Assembly (NCBI RefSeq): GCF_900172295.1 | Contig: NZ_FWFL01000003.1 | Location: forward strand, 310,001 to 374,000 | Reading direction: 5' to 3' | Source of the DNA: Roseovarius litorisediminis | GTDB lineage: Bacteria; Pseudomonadota; Alphaproteobacteria; Rhodobacterales; Rhodobacteraceae | Length of the DNA: 64,000 nt | Part shown: positions 28,966 through 37,318 of the stretch, in pieces | Layout of the letters: every line of letters begins with the position of its first letter | Position numbering within the stretch: the stretch's first letter is position 1 | The notes under the pieces: generated by a model | What the model saw: the letters and a program-made list of their open reading frames with translations, nothing else | Told to the model about the DNA's origin: nothing | Databases searched by the model: none | Position numbers and translations under genes: made by a program

Positions 28966-29292
28966 GTCAGAACTCCTTATAAAAATTCCTGGCCCCTACC
29001 GTCATTCCGATGGAGCCGGTCAGGGCGTACCCCCTGTTTTCATTTGAGAAAACGGCTTGAAGTCGCTACCCTGCAAAATTTTTATACCCTATTTTAGGGT
29101 TGAGCTTTTGATCTATGTTAAAACTTTAGGTGGGACCTGAACGGTTCCAGTGCGGCTTGTCAGGGACGATTTCTTTTATCTGTGAGGTGTTGATGATGAC
29201 AAGCGCTCGAAAATCATTGGGCGCCAACGCTTGTCAAAACACAGCTGAAATTTGTCGAATTGCAGAAGATCTCTGGTACCGGCCCGGAGCCG
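28966..29292. other. Intergenic region upstream of the VPLPA-CTERM gene
   Basis: No gene is supported. It should hold the promoter of the minus-strand VPLPA-CTERM gene. Two inverted repeats stand out. ACCCTA-TTT-TAGGGT at 29096-29110, about 130 nt before the start codon, could be an operator. TGACAAGCG (29197-29205) pairs with CGCTTGTCA (29228-29236) across a 22-nt gap. The surrounding DNA is more AT-rich than its neighbours. Confidence 0.6.
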
Positions 29293-29440
29293 TTATTTGA
29301 ACGTGTCGGTCCACAGGTTGTTGGACCAGTCAAACATGTCGCGAAAGTTTTCACGGCTCCCCCCCCCCTGGCTCGGCCAGCGATCCGGGGACCAGCTTCA
29401 TCTGGCCAATGGTTTCGTCATAAGCAAATACCGGCGTCAG
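29293..29440 (-). pseudogene. 3' fragment of an unidentified gene, frameshifted at a G10 tract
   Basis: Directly after dtd the minus strand reads protein-like sequence in a frame offset from dtd: [18 protein letters not shown], then GSLAEP. A run of ten G residues (plus-strand C at 29359-29368) then shifts the frame. Removing one G would restore GGGSRENFRDMFDWSNNLW ending at a TAA (29293-29295). No start codon or upstream part exists in this frame, because dtd occupies it. The fragment is therefore a truncated, frameshifted gene end. Family not recognised. Confidence 0.5.
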
Positions 29441-29874
29441 CTTTCCATCCAGATGGTAACGGGCCCGTCGTTGAGCAGTTCAACCTTCATGTCGGCACCG
29501 AATTTGCCGGTTTCAACCGGCACGCCCTGTGCTGCCAACTGATCGGCGAAATACAGATAGAGCTGCTTTCCGGTTTCGGGAGAGGCGGCGCTGGAAAAAC
29601 CGGGGCGGTTGCCGCGCGAGGTATCGGCAGCAAGGGTGAACTGGCTGATCACCAGAGCGCTGCCGCCGGCATCAAGTACAGAGTGGTTCATCTTGTCCGC
29701 CTCATCCTTGAAGATACGCAGTTTGGCAATTTTAGCGGCAAGCCGTTCGGCCTGCGCGGGTGTGTCGCCCTGCATCGCGCAGATCAGAACCAGAAGACCA
29801 GGGCCGGTTTTTCCGATCACCTGACCGTCGACCCTGACCGAGGCATGGGTGACGCGTTGAAGAAGGGCGCGCAT
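29437..29874 (-). CDS. dtd: D-aminoacyl-tRNA deacylase Dtd
   Basis: Enzyme of 145 residues that removes D-amino acids (and Gly from tRNA-Ala) from mischarged tRNA. It starts [13 protein letters not shown] at 29874, an upstream in-frame extension being unlike the family. The two signature pieces are SQFTLAADT (about 78-86) and the C-terminal NDGPVTIW. It is divergent from the hsp20 gene, sharing a 96-nt gap. Confidence 0.93.
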   Translation of the reverse strand: MRALLQRVTHASVRVDGQVIGKTGPGLLVLICAMQGDTPAQAERLAAKIAKLRIFKDEADKMNHSVLDAGGSALVISQFTLAADTSRGNRPGFSSAASPETGKQLYLYFADQLAAQGVPVETGKFGADMKVELLNDGPVTIWMES

Positions 29875-29970
29875 GGGAAAACTCCGGCAGTGTGGATTGA
29901 CCCGCATCAAGTCAGGTCTGTGCAGGTTATGTCAAGGTGCTGGCATTCGGTTAACAAGGGAGACTGACCA

Positions 29971-30393
29971 ATGGTTGAAAAATCTCAGACACATTCAACG
30001 GGCCTCTGGCCTTCGATTTATGAGCCGTTTCGCAGTTTAGGCACCCGGATGGCTGATTGGCTGGCCCCGGCATCGGACGCTTCGGCCGATGACAATGCCT
30101 ATCGGATTACTGTGGAATTACCGGGAGTCGATGAAAAAGACATTGACGTGCAAGTGCATGAAGGCGTGGTCAGTGTGACCGGAGAAAAATCAGAAGAGCG
30201 CGAGGAAAAGGGTGACACATGGTTCTTTTCCGAGCGGCAGTTCGGCTCGTTCAGCCGAAGTTTCCGCCTGCCAGCCGATGCGGATGGTGAAAAGGTGGAT
30301 GCCAGTCTGAAAGACGGCGTGCTGACGATTTCCGTGCCGAAGACCAAGCCGAAGCTGCCCGAAGCCAAGAAGGTCAAGATCAGCAAGGGATGA
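29971..30393 (+). CDS. Hsp20/alpha-crystallin small heat-shock protein
   Basis: Chaperone of 140 residues. The alpha-crystallin domain spans about 42-130 (YRITVELPGVDEKDIDVQVHEGVVSVTGEKS in part; GSFSRSFRLP; ASLKDGVLTISVPK). A short basic tail carries a late VKISKG. It prevents aggregation of unfolded proteins in the cytoplasm. The AxLxDGVLxIxxPK motif is intact. A GC-rich hairpin directly follows the stop. I see no ROSE-type thermometer in the short leader. Confidence 0.93.
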   Translation: MVEKSQTHSTGLWPSIYEPFRSLGTRMADWLAPASDASADDNAYRITVELPGVDEKDIDVQVHEGVVSVTGEKSEEREEKGDTWFFSERQFGSFSRSFRLPADADGEKVDASLKDGVLTISVPKTKPKLPEAKKVKISKG

Positions 30394-30399
30394 GGTTTT

Positions 30400-30417
30400 G
30401 CCACCCGGACGGGTGGC
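30400..30417. terminator. Short GC hairpin between hsp20 and the convergent nitroreductase gene
   Basis: A 7-bp stem, GCCACCC with GGGTGGC, and a GGAC tetraloop lie 6 nt past the hsp20 stop. The downstream T-tract is poor on the plus strand, so efficiency is uncertain. Confidence 0.4.
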
Positions 30418-30436
30418 CTGACTTCGTGGTTGTCCG

Positions 30437-31111
30437 TTATCCACGCGGGTCGTAGATATCCTCAAGACCGGCCCGCGTGGTGCGGAAATTGTTGGCCGGA
30501 TGATCGGTGTCGGCATAGCCAAAGGAAATCGCGCAGAGGATCAGGCGATTGTCCGGCAGATCAAAATGCGACCGGATCATCGCAGGGTAGGCCGCGACCG
30601 AGGCCTGCGCTATTGTGGCCACGCCCATGGCGACAGCGGCCAGCGTAAAGGCGGTAACAAATCCGCCGGTGTCCATGGCACCGTAGGGGCCAAGCTCGGC
30701 CTCGGAATGTACGATGGCCACATGCGGCGCCCCAAAAAGCTGGTAGTTCTGCAAGGATTGTTGCGCGCGCCCGGCGCGGTCGCCGCGTTCTATGCCCACC
30801 GCCTCGTAGAGCTGCAGTCCACATTCGCGCCGACGCGCACCGTACGCCCCGGGGTAGCCGTCGGGCCAGGGCAGGTCGGGCGCGGGTTTGTCAGAGGCGA
30901 CGGTTTCCAGCAGGGCAGCCCGAAAGCGGTCGGTTGCCTGGCCACGGGTGACGGTCACCTGCCACGGCTGGGCGTTGCACCACGAGGGCGCCCGGCCTGC
31001 GGCGTTGACGATCCGGGCGATGGTTTCGTCCGGCACCGGATCCGGGCGGAAGGAGCGGCAGCTGTGGCGCGCAACCAGAAGCCGGTTCAGAATGTCAAAG
31101 TCGTCCGGCAT
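30437..31111 (-). CDS. Nitroreductase family protein
   Basis: FMN-dependent NAD(P)H oxidoreductase of 224 residues. The N-terminal ARHSCRSFRPDPVP carries the Arg/Ser FMN contacts, and AGRAPSWCNAQPW is the typical second motif. The C-terminal SFGYAD segment and an Arg complete the cofactor site. Substrate unknown. Its ATG abuts the stop of the upstream zinc-ribbon gene (31111/31112). It is thus the terminal gene of the long minus-strand stress cluster, though it is also common as a stand-alone gene. Confidence 0.87.
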   Translation of the reverse strand: MPDDFDILNRLLVARHSCRSFRPDPVPDETIARIVNAAGRAPSWCNAQPWQVTVTRGQATDRFRAALLETVASDKPAPDLPWPDGYPGAYGARRRECGLQLYEAVGIERGDRAGRAQQSLQNYQLFGAPHVAIVHSEAELGPYGAMDTGGFVTAFTLAAVAMGVATIAQASVAAYPAMIRSHFDLPDNRLILCAISFGYADTDHPANNFRTTRAGLEDIYDPRG

Positions 31112-32230
31112 TCAAAGCCTCCCCTGGTTCACAGCGATCAGATAACCCACGGCTGCCGCAATCAGCGCCCCGACGATCACCGCAACCGCAATCTTTACCG
31201 CCGACCAGGGCCGTTCGCCCTGCACCCGTCCGGTGCGGCCATTGACCACAAAACGATAGGTTTCACCACGGTATTTATAGGCTGCAAGCCAGACCGGCAG
31301 CAGCACATGTTTGAATGTCACTTCATTCACCTGGGTTTGGATATCGTGGATGCGCTGGCGGTCGCCGCCAATATCGAATTTCACGTCGCGGGTGATGACG
31401 CGGTCCATATGGGCGCGGGCTTCGGCAAAGCCATCCTCAAGTTCGACTGTATAGCCTTCGGCCCGGAAGCCCGCGAGGTATTCGGGGCGGTAAGGTTCAA
31501 GGGCGGCCAGATCCCACGGTTCCAGCGCATCGGTAAAGCGTTTGGGCAGGCTGCGTGAGGCCAGCACCAGAACATCGTCAAACCAGCGCGCTACCCGACC
31601 CGAAACAGCCCGCCAGCGTACCTTGGCGACGCGGACGTTCTGGCGCTTGCCGTCGCGCATGACGGTACGGGTTTCATAGTAAACTGTGCCGCGTTCGCCG
31701 CGGTAGGCCGATTTGGTGTCGGCATCGAAGGTCCAGTAGGGCACGTAGATGCCCTGCATCTTGCGGCCTTTGCGGGCATAGCCCTGCAACCCATTGGGCG
31801 CAAACCAGAGCCGTCCCAGCCAGTTGGTCATCGCATCGCGGGCGGTTTCCTCGGTCAGGGCAAAGGGCAGCACGGCGCGGGGTTTGATCTGGCGGTGCGT
31901 GCCGGTATCTGCAACGACAGGCGTGGCGCAGAACGGGCATTCGGTAGCATGGGTTGCGGGATCAAATTCAACTTCGGCAGCACAGTTCGGGCATTTCGAG
32001 ATGCGGGTTTCCCCGATCTCGAGTGCGGGAAGCTGATTGGCCAGGGCGGCGCGGAAATCCAGCTCTTGTATGGCGCCACGCCAGAGGCCTGAATCGCCAA
32101 TCGGGCAGATGTCGCCACAATGGTCGCAGACCAGCTGGCCCTGATCCGGGGCAAAACGGTAATCTGCACCGCAGTTGTTGCAGGGAAAACGGTGTTCTTC
32201 GAAAGGGGTATCACGGTCAGAGGTAGGCAC
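31112..32230 (-). CDS. Double zinc-ribbon membrane-anchored protein (YdjG-like)
   Basis: A 372-residue protein with two zinc ribbons: Cys17, Cys20, Cys35, Cys38 and Cys80, Cys83, Cys98, Cys101. A beta-rich middle (about 110-330) follows, with a single C-terminal membrane helix (about 345-367, AVAVIVGALIAAAVGYLIA). Such proteins are often mislabelled as primosomal N'/helicase, but there is no helicase motif. Family knowledge: in Bacillus the zinc-ribbon protein YdjG is encoded with the SPFH protein YdjI and PspA in envelope stress. Here the SPFH gene likewise sits immediately upstream, 50 nt away. Confidence 0.8.
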   Translation of the reverse strand: MPTSDRDTPFEEHRFPCNNCGADYRFAPDQGQLVCDHCGDICPIGDSGLWRGAIQELDFRAALANQLPALEIGETRISKCPNCAAEVEFDPATHATECPFCATPVVADTGTHRQIKPRAVLPFALTEETARDAMTNWLGRLWFAPNGLQGYARKGRKMQGIYVPYWTFDADTKSAYRGERGTVYYETRTVMRDGKRQNVRVAKVRWRAVSGRVARWFDDVLVLASRSLPKRFTDALEPWDLAALEPYRPEYLAGFRAEGYTVELEDGFAEARAHMDRVITRDVKFDIGGDRQRIHDIQTQVNEVTFKHVLLPVWLAAYKYRGETYRFVVNGRTGRVQGERPWSAVKIAVAVIVGALIAAAVGYLIAVNQGRL

Positions 32231-32252
32231 GATGCTTCAGACCCCGGAGTTA

Positions 32253-32273
32253 GGTATTTTTGCCAAGAAAAAG
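32253..32273. repeat. Copy 1 of a dispersed intergenic motif
   Basis: GGTATTTTTGCCAAGAAAAA, preceded by a CCCCGGAG-like block, lies between the SPFH and zinc-ribbon genes. A near-identical sequence occurs downstream of rnpB at 45360-45380. It may be part of a small interspersed element of this lineage. Confidence 0.45.
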
Positions 32274-32280
32274 CCTGAGG

Positions 32281-33393
32281 TCAGGCACCTGGCGGCGGCG
32301 GCGGCAGGACGGTGAACAGCTGGGCCAACTCGGTCACGTCCCCGGCCAGCATCCAGCCGTCCTGGCCGGCTGTCCAGACGTGGCTGTCACGGGTCAGTTT
32401 GCCTTCGGTGGCCATACGGCCCATGGCGGCCTTGGAGTAGGGCCCGTGGGTTTTGCCATCCTTGGCAATGTGCCAGACATGTTCAACCGGGGGCGGAGGG
32501 GGGGGCGAGGCCGGCTGCGAGGCCGGACGGGCACCCCAGGGGCCCTGCTGCATCTGGTTTGCCATGGCCATGCCCATCCCCATGCCCAGACCGGCGCCCA
32601 TACCGCCGCCGCCACCGGGGTTGCGGGCGGCTTCGGTCATGGCTTCGGCTGCGGAATATTCGGTGAAACGTCCCAGGTCGCCGGCGATACCGGTTGAGGT
32701 GCGTTTATCAAGGGCGGCCTCGACCGCGGGGGGCAGTGAGATGTTTTCGATATAAAGCTCGGGGATGCTGAGGCCGTATTCGGCAATGGTGCCGCTGATC
32801 GCGGTAGCCACCAGCTTGCCCAGATCGGCCGTGTTGGCGGCCATGTCCAGTACCGGAATGCCTGAGCTTGCGAGGACGCGGGAAAATTCCTGCACGATGA
32901 TATTGCGAATCTGATAGCTGATCTCGTCCATGGTAAATTCACCGTCGGTGCCGACGATCTCGGACAGGAATTTGGCCGGATCCGAAACCCGCACGGAATA
33001 GGTGCCGTAGGCGCGGATGCGGGTGGGGCCGAATTCGGGATCACGCAGCATGATCGGGTTCTTGGTGCCCCACTTCAGATCGTTGAACCGCGTCGTGTTG
33101 ACGAAATAGATCTCGGATTTGAAGGGGCTTTGAAAGCCATGATCCCAGTGGTTGAGCGTGGTCAGGATGGGCATGTTGTTGGTTTCCAACATGTACAGCC
33201 CCGGAGTGAAGACATCGGCCAGAAGGCCCTCGTGGACGAACACGGCGGCCTGGCCTTCGCGGACGGTCAGTTTGGCGCCGTATTTGATTTCATGGCCTTC
33301 GCGCTCGAACCGCCAGACCATGGTGTCACGCGTGTCGTCGACCCAGTGGATGACATCAATGAATTCACCGGTCAAAAAGTCGAAAATACCCAT
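32281..33393 (-). CDS. SPFH-domain protein with C-terminal GYF_2-like domain (YdjI-like)
   Basis: A 370-residue protein. The SPFH/prohibitin-like domain (about 25-255) begins with the family hallmark VREGQAAVFVHEGLLADVF in part. A Gly/Met-rich linker (about 268-290) and a Pro-rich stretch (about 300-312) follow. The end is a GYF_2-type module (HVWHIAKDGKTHGPYSKAAM; WTAGQDGWM). YdjI relatives act with PspA-type proteins at the membrane. Here it lies between the DUF2927 lipoprotein gene and the zinc-ribbon gene, so the SPFH/zinc-ribbon pair is conserved although no pspA is visible. Confidence 0.85.
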   Translation of the reverse strand: MGIFDFLTGEFIDVIHWVDDTRDTMVWRFEREGHEIKYGAKLTVREGQAAVFVHEGLLADVFTPGLYMLETNNMPILTTLNHWDHGFQSPFKSEIYFVNTTRFNDLKWGTKNPIMLRDPEFGPTRIRAYGTYSVRVSDPAKFLSEIVGTDGEFTMDEISYQIRNIIVQEFSRVLASSGIPVLDMAANTADLGKLVATAISGTIAEYGLSIPELYIENISLPPAVEAALDKRTSTGIAGDLGRFTEYSAAEAMTEAARNPGGGGGMGAGLGMGMGMAMANQMQQGPWGARPASQPASPPPPPPVEHVWHIAKDGKTHGPYSKAAMGRMATEGKLTRDSHVWTAGQDGWMLAGDVTELAQLFTVLPPPPPGA

Positions 33394-33413
33394 ATTTCAG
33401 GTCTCCTTTGTCA

Positions 33414-34427
33414 TCATACAGGACCCAGACGACCTGAAAGGATGCGTTGTGCGATCGGGCGGGCCTCATCGGCACTCATCCCCGGGGTCAGGGCGGGGTT
33501 ATACAGCAGGCGCAGCAGCTCTTCGTCGTGGGTGGTCAGCAGCGCAAATTCGTCGTCGTCATTAAAGATAGACGGCCGCGCGCGGGGGCTGTCATTGGCC
33601 AGGCCGAGGCCTTGGGCCAGTTCCTCGTGCACGCAGGAACGGCGCATCAGATCAGGGTGTTCCGACCGGATAAAGGCGATGGCGCGGCGATAGCTATAGT
33701 CATTGTCCCGCGCCGAGAAGGCCACGACAAGGCAATGAATGGACCGGGGCATGTCCCGGAAAAGCGACAGGGCACTGGCGCTGATGCCCGGCACGATCTG
33801 TTTCACACGAGCGACGGCCTGAGCACGGTCGTCCTCGCTCATGAACAGGACGTGGAAATTGGGGTCAGCGCTATCGGCGCTGATCGGGTGGAGGGTCACG
33901 CGCGCCAGACGGGCGGCATATTGGCGGACAGTGGCGCGATCCGCTTCTTGCTGCCCGACGGGGACATGGGCGCCAAACTCAACCGCCATGCGCACCGGCG
34001 AGGTCCATTTGCGCAGCCCCCCCGAGGTGCTGCCACTGGCCCGACGAAAGCCGCCGCCCTGCGCGTATTCGTCGTAAAATGCGATGGTTTCGAAATTGCG
34101 CAGAAGATCGGTGTCTGTGTAGGGGGTGTCGACCCCGCCGCCGCCGGTGCGCAACAGGCCCTGCGCCAGAAGATCGGCCTGAACCCTGGCATAGTAACGC
34201 GCCAGCGCTTCGCTGCGGGGCGAGGGGGAAGGGGATGTTACCGGCGGTTCCGGCATCAGTCCCGCCGGACGCGCCTGTGGTTTGGAGGCCGGAAGAACAG
34301 GCCCCAAGTCACAGGCGGCCAGGGCCATCAGCCCCAGCCCCAAGATCAGTTTACCTGCCGCGCCGCGCCACCCCACCTGTGTTTCAGGCCCCGGGAACCG
34401 CAGTGCCGGCGTTGTCGCCAACACCAT
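33414..34427 (-). CDS. DUF2927 lipoprotein, putative metalloprotease-like
   Basis: Predicted lipoprotein with hydrophobic core LILGLGLMALAA and lipobox Cys39 (LAAC). A Pro-rich linker (about 45-70) and a globular domain follow, carrying HEELAQGLGLANDS. This His-Glu motif recalls minimal zinc proteases, and DUF2927 proteins are considered protease-like. The ATG at 34427 overlaps the 3' end of telA by 44 nt. A GTG at 34376 would give a more normal 22-residue signal peptide and no overlap with the telA stop, and is a serious alternative start. It would lie in the periplasm attached to a membrane, giving the cluster an extracytoplasmic arm. Confidence 0.75.
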   Translation of the reverse strand: MVLATTPALRFPGPETQVGWRGAAGKLILGLGLMALAACDLGPVLPASKPQARPAGLMPEPPVTSPSPSPRSEALARYYARVQADLLAQGLLRTGGGGVDTPYTDTDLLRNFETIAFYDEYAQGGGFRRASGSTSGGLRKWTSPVRMAVEFGAHVPVGQQEADRATVRQYAARLARVTLHPISADSADPNFHVLFMSEDDRAQAVARVKQIVPGISASALSLFRDMPRSIHCLVVAFSARDNDYSYRRAIAFIRSEHPDLMRRSCVHEELAQGLGLANDSPRARPSIFNDDDEFALLTTHDEELLRLLYNPALTPGMSADEARPIAQRILSGRLGPV

Positions 34428-35583
34428 CCTTGCGTGCCTTTGCGGCAGCGAGGGTATCGCGCAATTCGGCCTCCATCTTTTTCAGCTCGGCCTCGGCAGC
34501 AGCGCGACGGGCCTTGCCTTCGTCGGCGATCTGCAAGCTTTCCTGAATGGTGCCGATCAGATCGGCATTGGCCTGTTTCACAGCTTCGATGTCAAACACG
34601 CCACGCTCCATTTCCTTGCGGATCATGGTGTTGCTTTCACGCAGGTTTTTCGCGTTTGCAGTCAACAGCTCGTTGGTCAGATCGGTGGCATCCCTGACTG
34701 CAACCGCGGCTTCGGCCGAGCGCTGGATCGTGACGGCCTGAGCCAGCTGGGTTTCCCAAAGCGGCACGGTGTTCACCAGGGTCGAATTGATCTTGGTGAC
34801 AAGGCTTTTGTCGTTTTCCTGCACCAGCCGGATTGAGGGCAGCGATTGCATGGTGACCTGTCGGGTGAGTTTGAGGTCGTGTACCCGGCGTTCCAGATCA
34901 TCGCGGGCGGCGCGCAGATCACGCAGTTCCTGCGCTTTCATCACCTGATCGCCTTCAGGCGCTTTGCTTACGGCTTTTTCCCGTGCGGGGATGTCCTTGG
35001 TATCCAGAACATGCAGCTTTTCCTCACCTGCGGCGATGTACAGTGCCAGTTCGTCATAAAAGGTGAGGGTTTTGTCGTAGAGCATATCCAGCGACTTGAT
35101 GTCTTTCAGCAGCGTGTGTTCGTGGCTGAGAAGATCATCGGTGATTTTGTCGATCTGATTTTGAACGGTCTCGAACCGGGCGGTGAACTTGGCAAATGGG
35201 GCGGCGCGGCCCAGCAGCTTTTCCCACCAGCTGCGTTTGCGGCGCACGTCAAGTTCGGACACGGAAAAGCCCCGGATCGTGGTGACGATACCGCGCAGGC
35301 TGTCACCGGCGGGGCCGACATCCTTGTTGCGTACACCGGCCAGCATGGATTGCGAGATAACCTGCAATTCTGCCTGGGCGGCCGATCCGAAAGAAACGAT
35401 CGAGTTGGTATCCTCCATGTCAATCTCGGACATGCGTTTCTTGATTTCAGCCCCAACCGGCGCGTCAGCCTTGGCCAGCGGTACGATGGCATTGGCGTCG
35501 GTGGGTTCGGGCAGGATGACCTTGCTGACTTCTTCGATCTCGGCCAGGGCGGCCTGAGCTTTTTCGCGGATATTCTCTGACAT
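34384..35583 (-). CDS. TelA/toxic anion resistance family protein
   Basis: A 399-residue, almost entirely helical cytoplasmic protein of the TelA (KlaA) family. The core runs from IDMEDTNSIVSFGSAAQAEL (about 54-73) to VNTVPLWETQLAQAV (about 271-285). The highly conserved QxxRSAEAAVAVRDATDLTNELL segment and a C-terminal coiled coil (about 335-385) rich in Ala/Glu/Lys follow. Family knowledge links it to tellurite and other envelope stress together with XpaC. The xpaC-like gene lies immediately upstream (17-nt gap). Confidence 0.9.
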   Translation of the reverse strand: MSENIREKAQAALAEIEEVSKVILPEPTDANAIVPLAKADAPVGAEIKKRMSEIDMEDTNSIVSFGSAAQAELQVISQSMLAGVRNKDVGPAGDSLRGIVTTIRGFSVSELDVRRKRSWWEKLLGRAAPFAKFTARFETVQNQIDKITDDLLSHEHTLLKDIKSLDMLYDKTLTFYDELALYIAAGEEKLHVLDTKDIPAREKAVSKAPEGDQVMKAQELRDLRAARDDLERRVHDLKLTRQVTMQSLPSIRLVQENDKSLVTKINSTLVNTVPLWETQLAQAVTIQRSAEAAVAVRDATDLTNELLTANAKNLRESNTMIRKEMERGVFDIEAVKQANADLIGTIQESLQIADEGKARRAAAEAELKKMEAELRDTLAAAKARKDGVGDNAGTAVPGA

Positions 35584-35600
35584 GAAAGTCCCCTTACTAG

Positions 35601-36497
35601 TTATTCGTTATTGGTCAGCTGAATGCCTTCGCGTTCCAGTCGGTCGCGCAGCACGCTGATTTCGATTTCCAGATCGGCATTGTTATCTTGCAGCAATTTG
35701 CGGGTTTTGGCGGTAAAGTTCTCTTCCAGATCGGTGAGAAGCATCATGTAATCCGAGCGCGCTGCGGCATCGCGGGACCGGGCGTAGATGTCGGCAAACT
35801 TGATCGTCGCATCGCGCGCGCCCATCAGATAGACGCCCAGAAATTTGCGCGCAGCTGTCAGATCGCGGGGGTCGTTTTCGACCGTGCGCAGCATGTCGCG
35901 TACGCTGATCTGAAACCGGTCTACCCGCGCCTCGGCCTGCCTGTCGCCCGCCCGTTTGACTGCGTCGGACATGGCGGTCAGGATTTCTTCGGCACGATCC
36001 ACAACCCGCGCCACGCGCTCGGTCTGGAACTGGTCAATCCCTTCCATGCCCTTGTCTTTGAGCGGGTCAAATCCGAATGAGAAACTGTGCAGCACGGTGC
36101 CCACCAGGGCATAAATCACCGGCGCGACAACGCCGCCCCCAAGGGCAAAGCCCGCCACGGCAAGGCCCAGTCCGGTCAGGACCGATCCCGCCATCTTGCG
36201 GGGAAAACCGGGACGGCGGGCGATTTTGCGCGCCTCGTATGCCTCTTGCGCCAGAATGCCTTCGCGTGTGAGCCAGGCCGCCAAAAGCAGCAGGCCAAGG
36301 GCGGAAAGGTTCAGCAACATCACAACCGGGCCATTGCCGAAGGCCTGCCAGATCAGGGGCAGGGGTGCCAGAAACAGAAGGTTGACGCGGCCACCGGCAC
36401 GGGTGCGCCGGGCACCATGATAGCTGCCCCGGTCGGCAGGCGTGCCAGTAGTTTGCCCGTCCGGGCTGAATTTTCCGCCAAACCGCTGCGCCATCAT
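35601..36497 (-). CDS. XpaC family protein (5-bromo-4-chloroindolyl phosphate hydrolysis family)
   Basis: A 298-residue protein. Four hydrophobic segments between about 38 and 138 anchor it in the membrane, and a cytoplasmic helical domain (about 150-298) contains SFGFDPLKDKGME. XpaC and TelA are a standing pair in many bacteria. The ATG overlaps the TGA of a 27-codon membrane ORF (36494-36497), suggesting translational coupling. A second gene 173 nt upstream encodes a shorter paralogue of its helical domain. The family name comes from an old dye-hydrolysis phenotype and does not prove hydrolase activity. Confidence 0.85.
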   Translation of the reverse strand: MMAQRFGGKFSPDGQTTGTPADRGSYHGARRTRAGGRVNLLFLAPLPLIWQAFGNGPVVMLLNLSALGLLLLAAWLTREGILAQEAYEARKIARRPGFPRKMAGSVLTGLGLAVAGFALGGGVVAPVIYALVGTVLHSFSFGFDPLKDKGMEGIDQFQTERVARVVDRAEEILTAMSDAVKRAGDRQAEARVDRFQISVRDMLRTVENDPRDLTAARKFLGVYLMGARDATIKFADIYARSRDAAARSDYMMLLTDLEENFTAKTRKLLQDNNADLEIEISVLRDRLEREGIQLTNNE

Positions 36498-36577
36498 ACG
36501 CCCCCTGCGACCGCGACGTAGAGGATCAGCATAACAAGCAGAAAAAACGCCAGTTTCTGCAGCCCAGTGTCTGTCAT
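36494..36577 (-). CDS. Predicted 27-residue single-pass membrane protein coupled to the XpaC gene
   Basis: ATG at 36577 opens 27 codons (MTDTGLQKLAFFLL, then VMLILYVAVAGGV) ending in a TGA that overlaps the XpaC start as ATGA. After a short polar head (1-8), residues 9-27 form one continuous hydrophobic helix, the pattern of regulatory small membrane proteins. A GGGA-like sequence upstream is a modest ribosome binding site. It was found by reading the gap, and no family is known. Coupling plus composition is the only support. Confidence 0.5.
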   Translation of the reverse strand: MTDTGLQKLAFFLLVMLILYVAVAGGV

Positions 36578-36669
36578 GTCGTTTCAGGTCCCCGTGTCAA
36601 CAGGGCAAACTTAAGCGATGCTGTGGCTGCATACTAGGGGGAAGATTCAACCGGGCGGCTCATTGCGCG

Positions 36670-37200
36670 TCAGGCTGCGGGGGGACGCATCCGGGATTTG
36701 AGCGCACTGAGTTGCGCTTCAAGCGAGTTGCGCCCGTCGGTGACAAAGCGCCACGCTTCTTTGGCGAATTCCTGTTCGAACCCGACCAGTGCCGCGAGAA
36801 ACTCTGAGCGTGCCGTGGATTCACCCGTGGTGCGGTAATGGGTGACGAACGGATCGATCAGCGAATTGATTTCCACCAGATAGTGCCCCAGATGACGGCG
36901 CAACTCGCGGTGCCGGTCGGGGTCGTCGGCAAGGGCTTTGATCACCAACGCTGCAGTCCGGCAAAACGTTTCGGTATGCGTGCTGAGTTCGGGATCGTTC
37001 AGCTGGCCGATGCGGGTGCGTATCGCAATCAGGCGGGCCTGGGCCCCGGTTTGTAATTCATCGGCGGCATGGCGACGGATATCGGTTGCGGTTTCAAGCC
37101 CCTTGTCGCGAAAAGGATCAAAGCCAAAGGCCACCAGGCAAAGCGATGAGGCCAGACCGCCCTGAACCAACCCATTTGCAACGCTGCCTGTCCCAAACAT
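36670..37200 (-). CDS. XpaC-like paralogue lacking most membrane segments
   Basis: A 176-residue protein similar to the helical domain of the next gene: AFGFDPFRDKGLE here against SFGFDPLKDKGME there, followed by comparable spacing of helices. The C-terminal half has the same RSEFLAALVGFEQEF / RSDYMMLLTDLEENF correspondence. Only one weak hydrophobic segment (about 8-25) remains, so it is either a soluble or loosely attached partner or a truncated duplicate. The frame is intact and the composition is normal for the region, which argues against a dead gene. Confidence 0.75.
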   Translation of the reverse strand: MFGTGSVANGLVQGGLASSLCLVAFGFDPFRDKGLETATDIRRHAADELQTGAQARLIAIRTRIGQLNDPELSTHTETFCRTAALVIKALADDPDRHRELRRHLGHYLVEINSLIDPFVTHYRTTGESTARSEFLAALVGFEQEFAKEAWRFVTDGRNSLEAQLSALKSRMRPPAA

Positions 37201-37318
37201 GACGAGAGCGCCACGCGATCAAGATTCTGATCTGGATATGCCGGGGAAATCTGGTGGGGAAATGAGGTTGGGCGGGCAATCTTTTGGCGATCGCCCACCC
37301 CTTAACAAGGGTTCGCGG

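Noticed and set aside
29260-29967. A 235-codon plus-strand frame across the dtd region
   Set aside because: It is antisense to dtd, which has intact signatures. It also begins in the pseudogene stretch.
30500-31558. A 352-codon plus-strand frame
   Set aside because: Antisense to the nitroreductase and zinc-ribbon genes, both well supported.
33447-34697. A 416-codon plus-strand frame
   Set aside because: Antisense to the DUF2927 lipoprotein and telA genes, with no recognisable motif and Arg/Pro/Gly-rich composition typical of a shadow.
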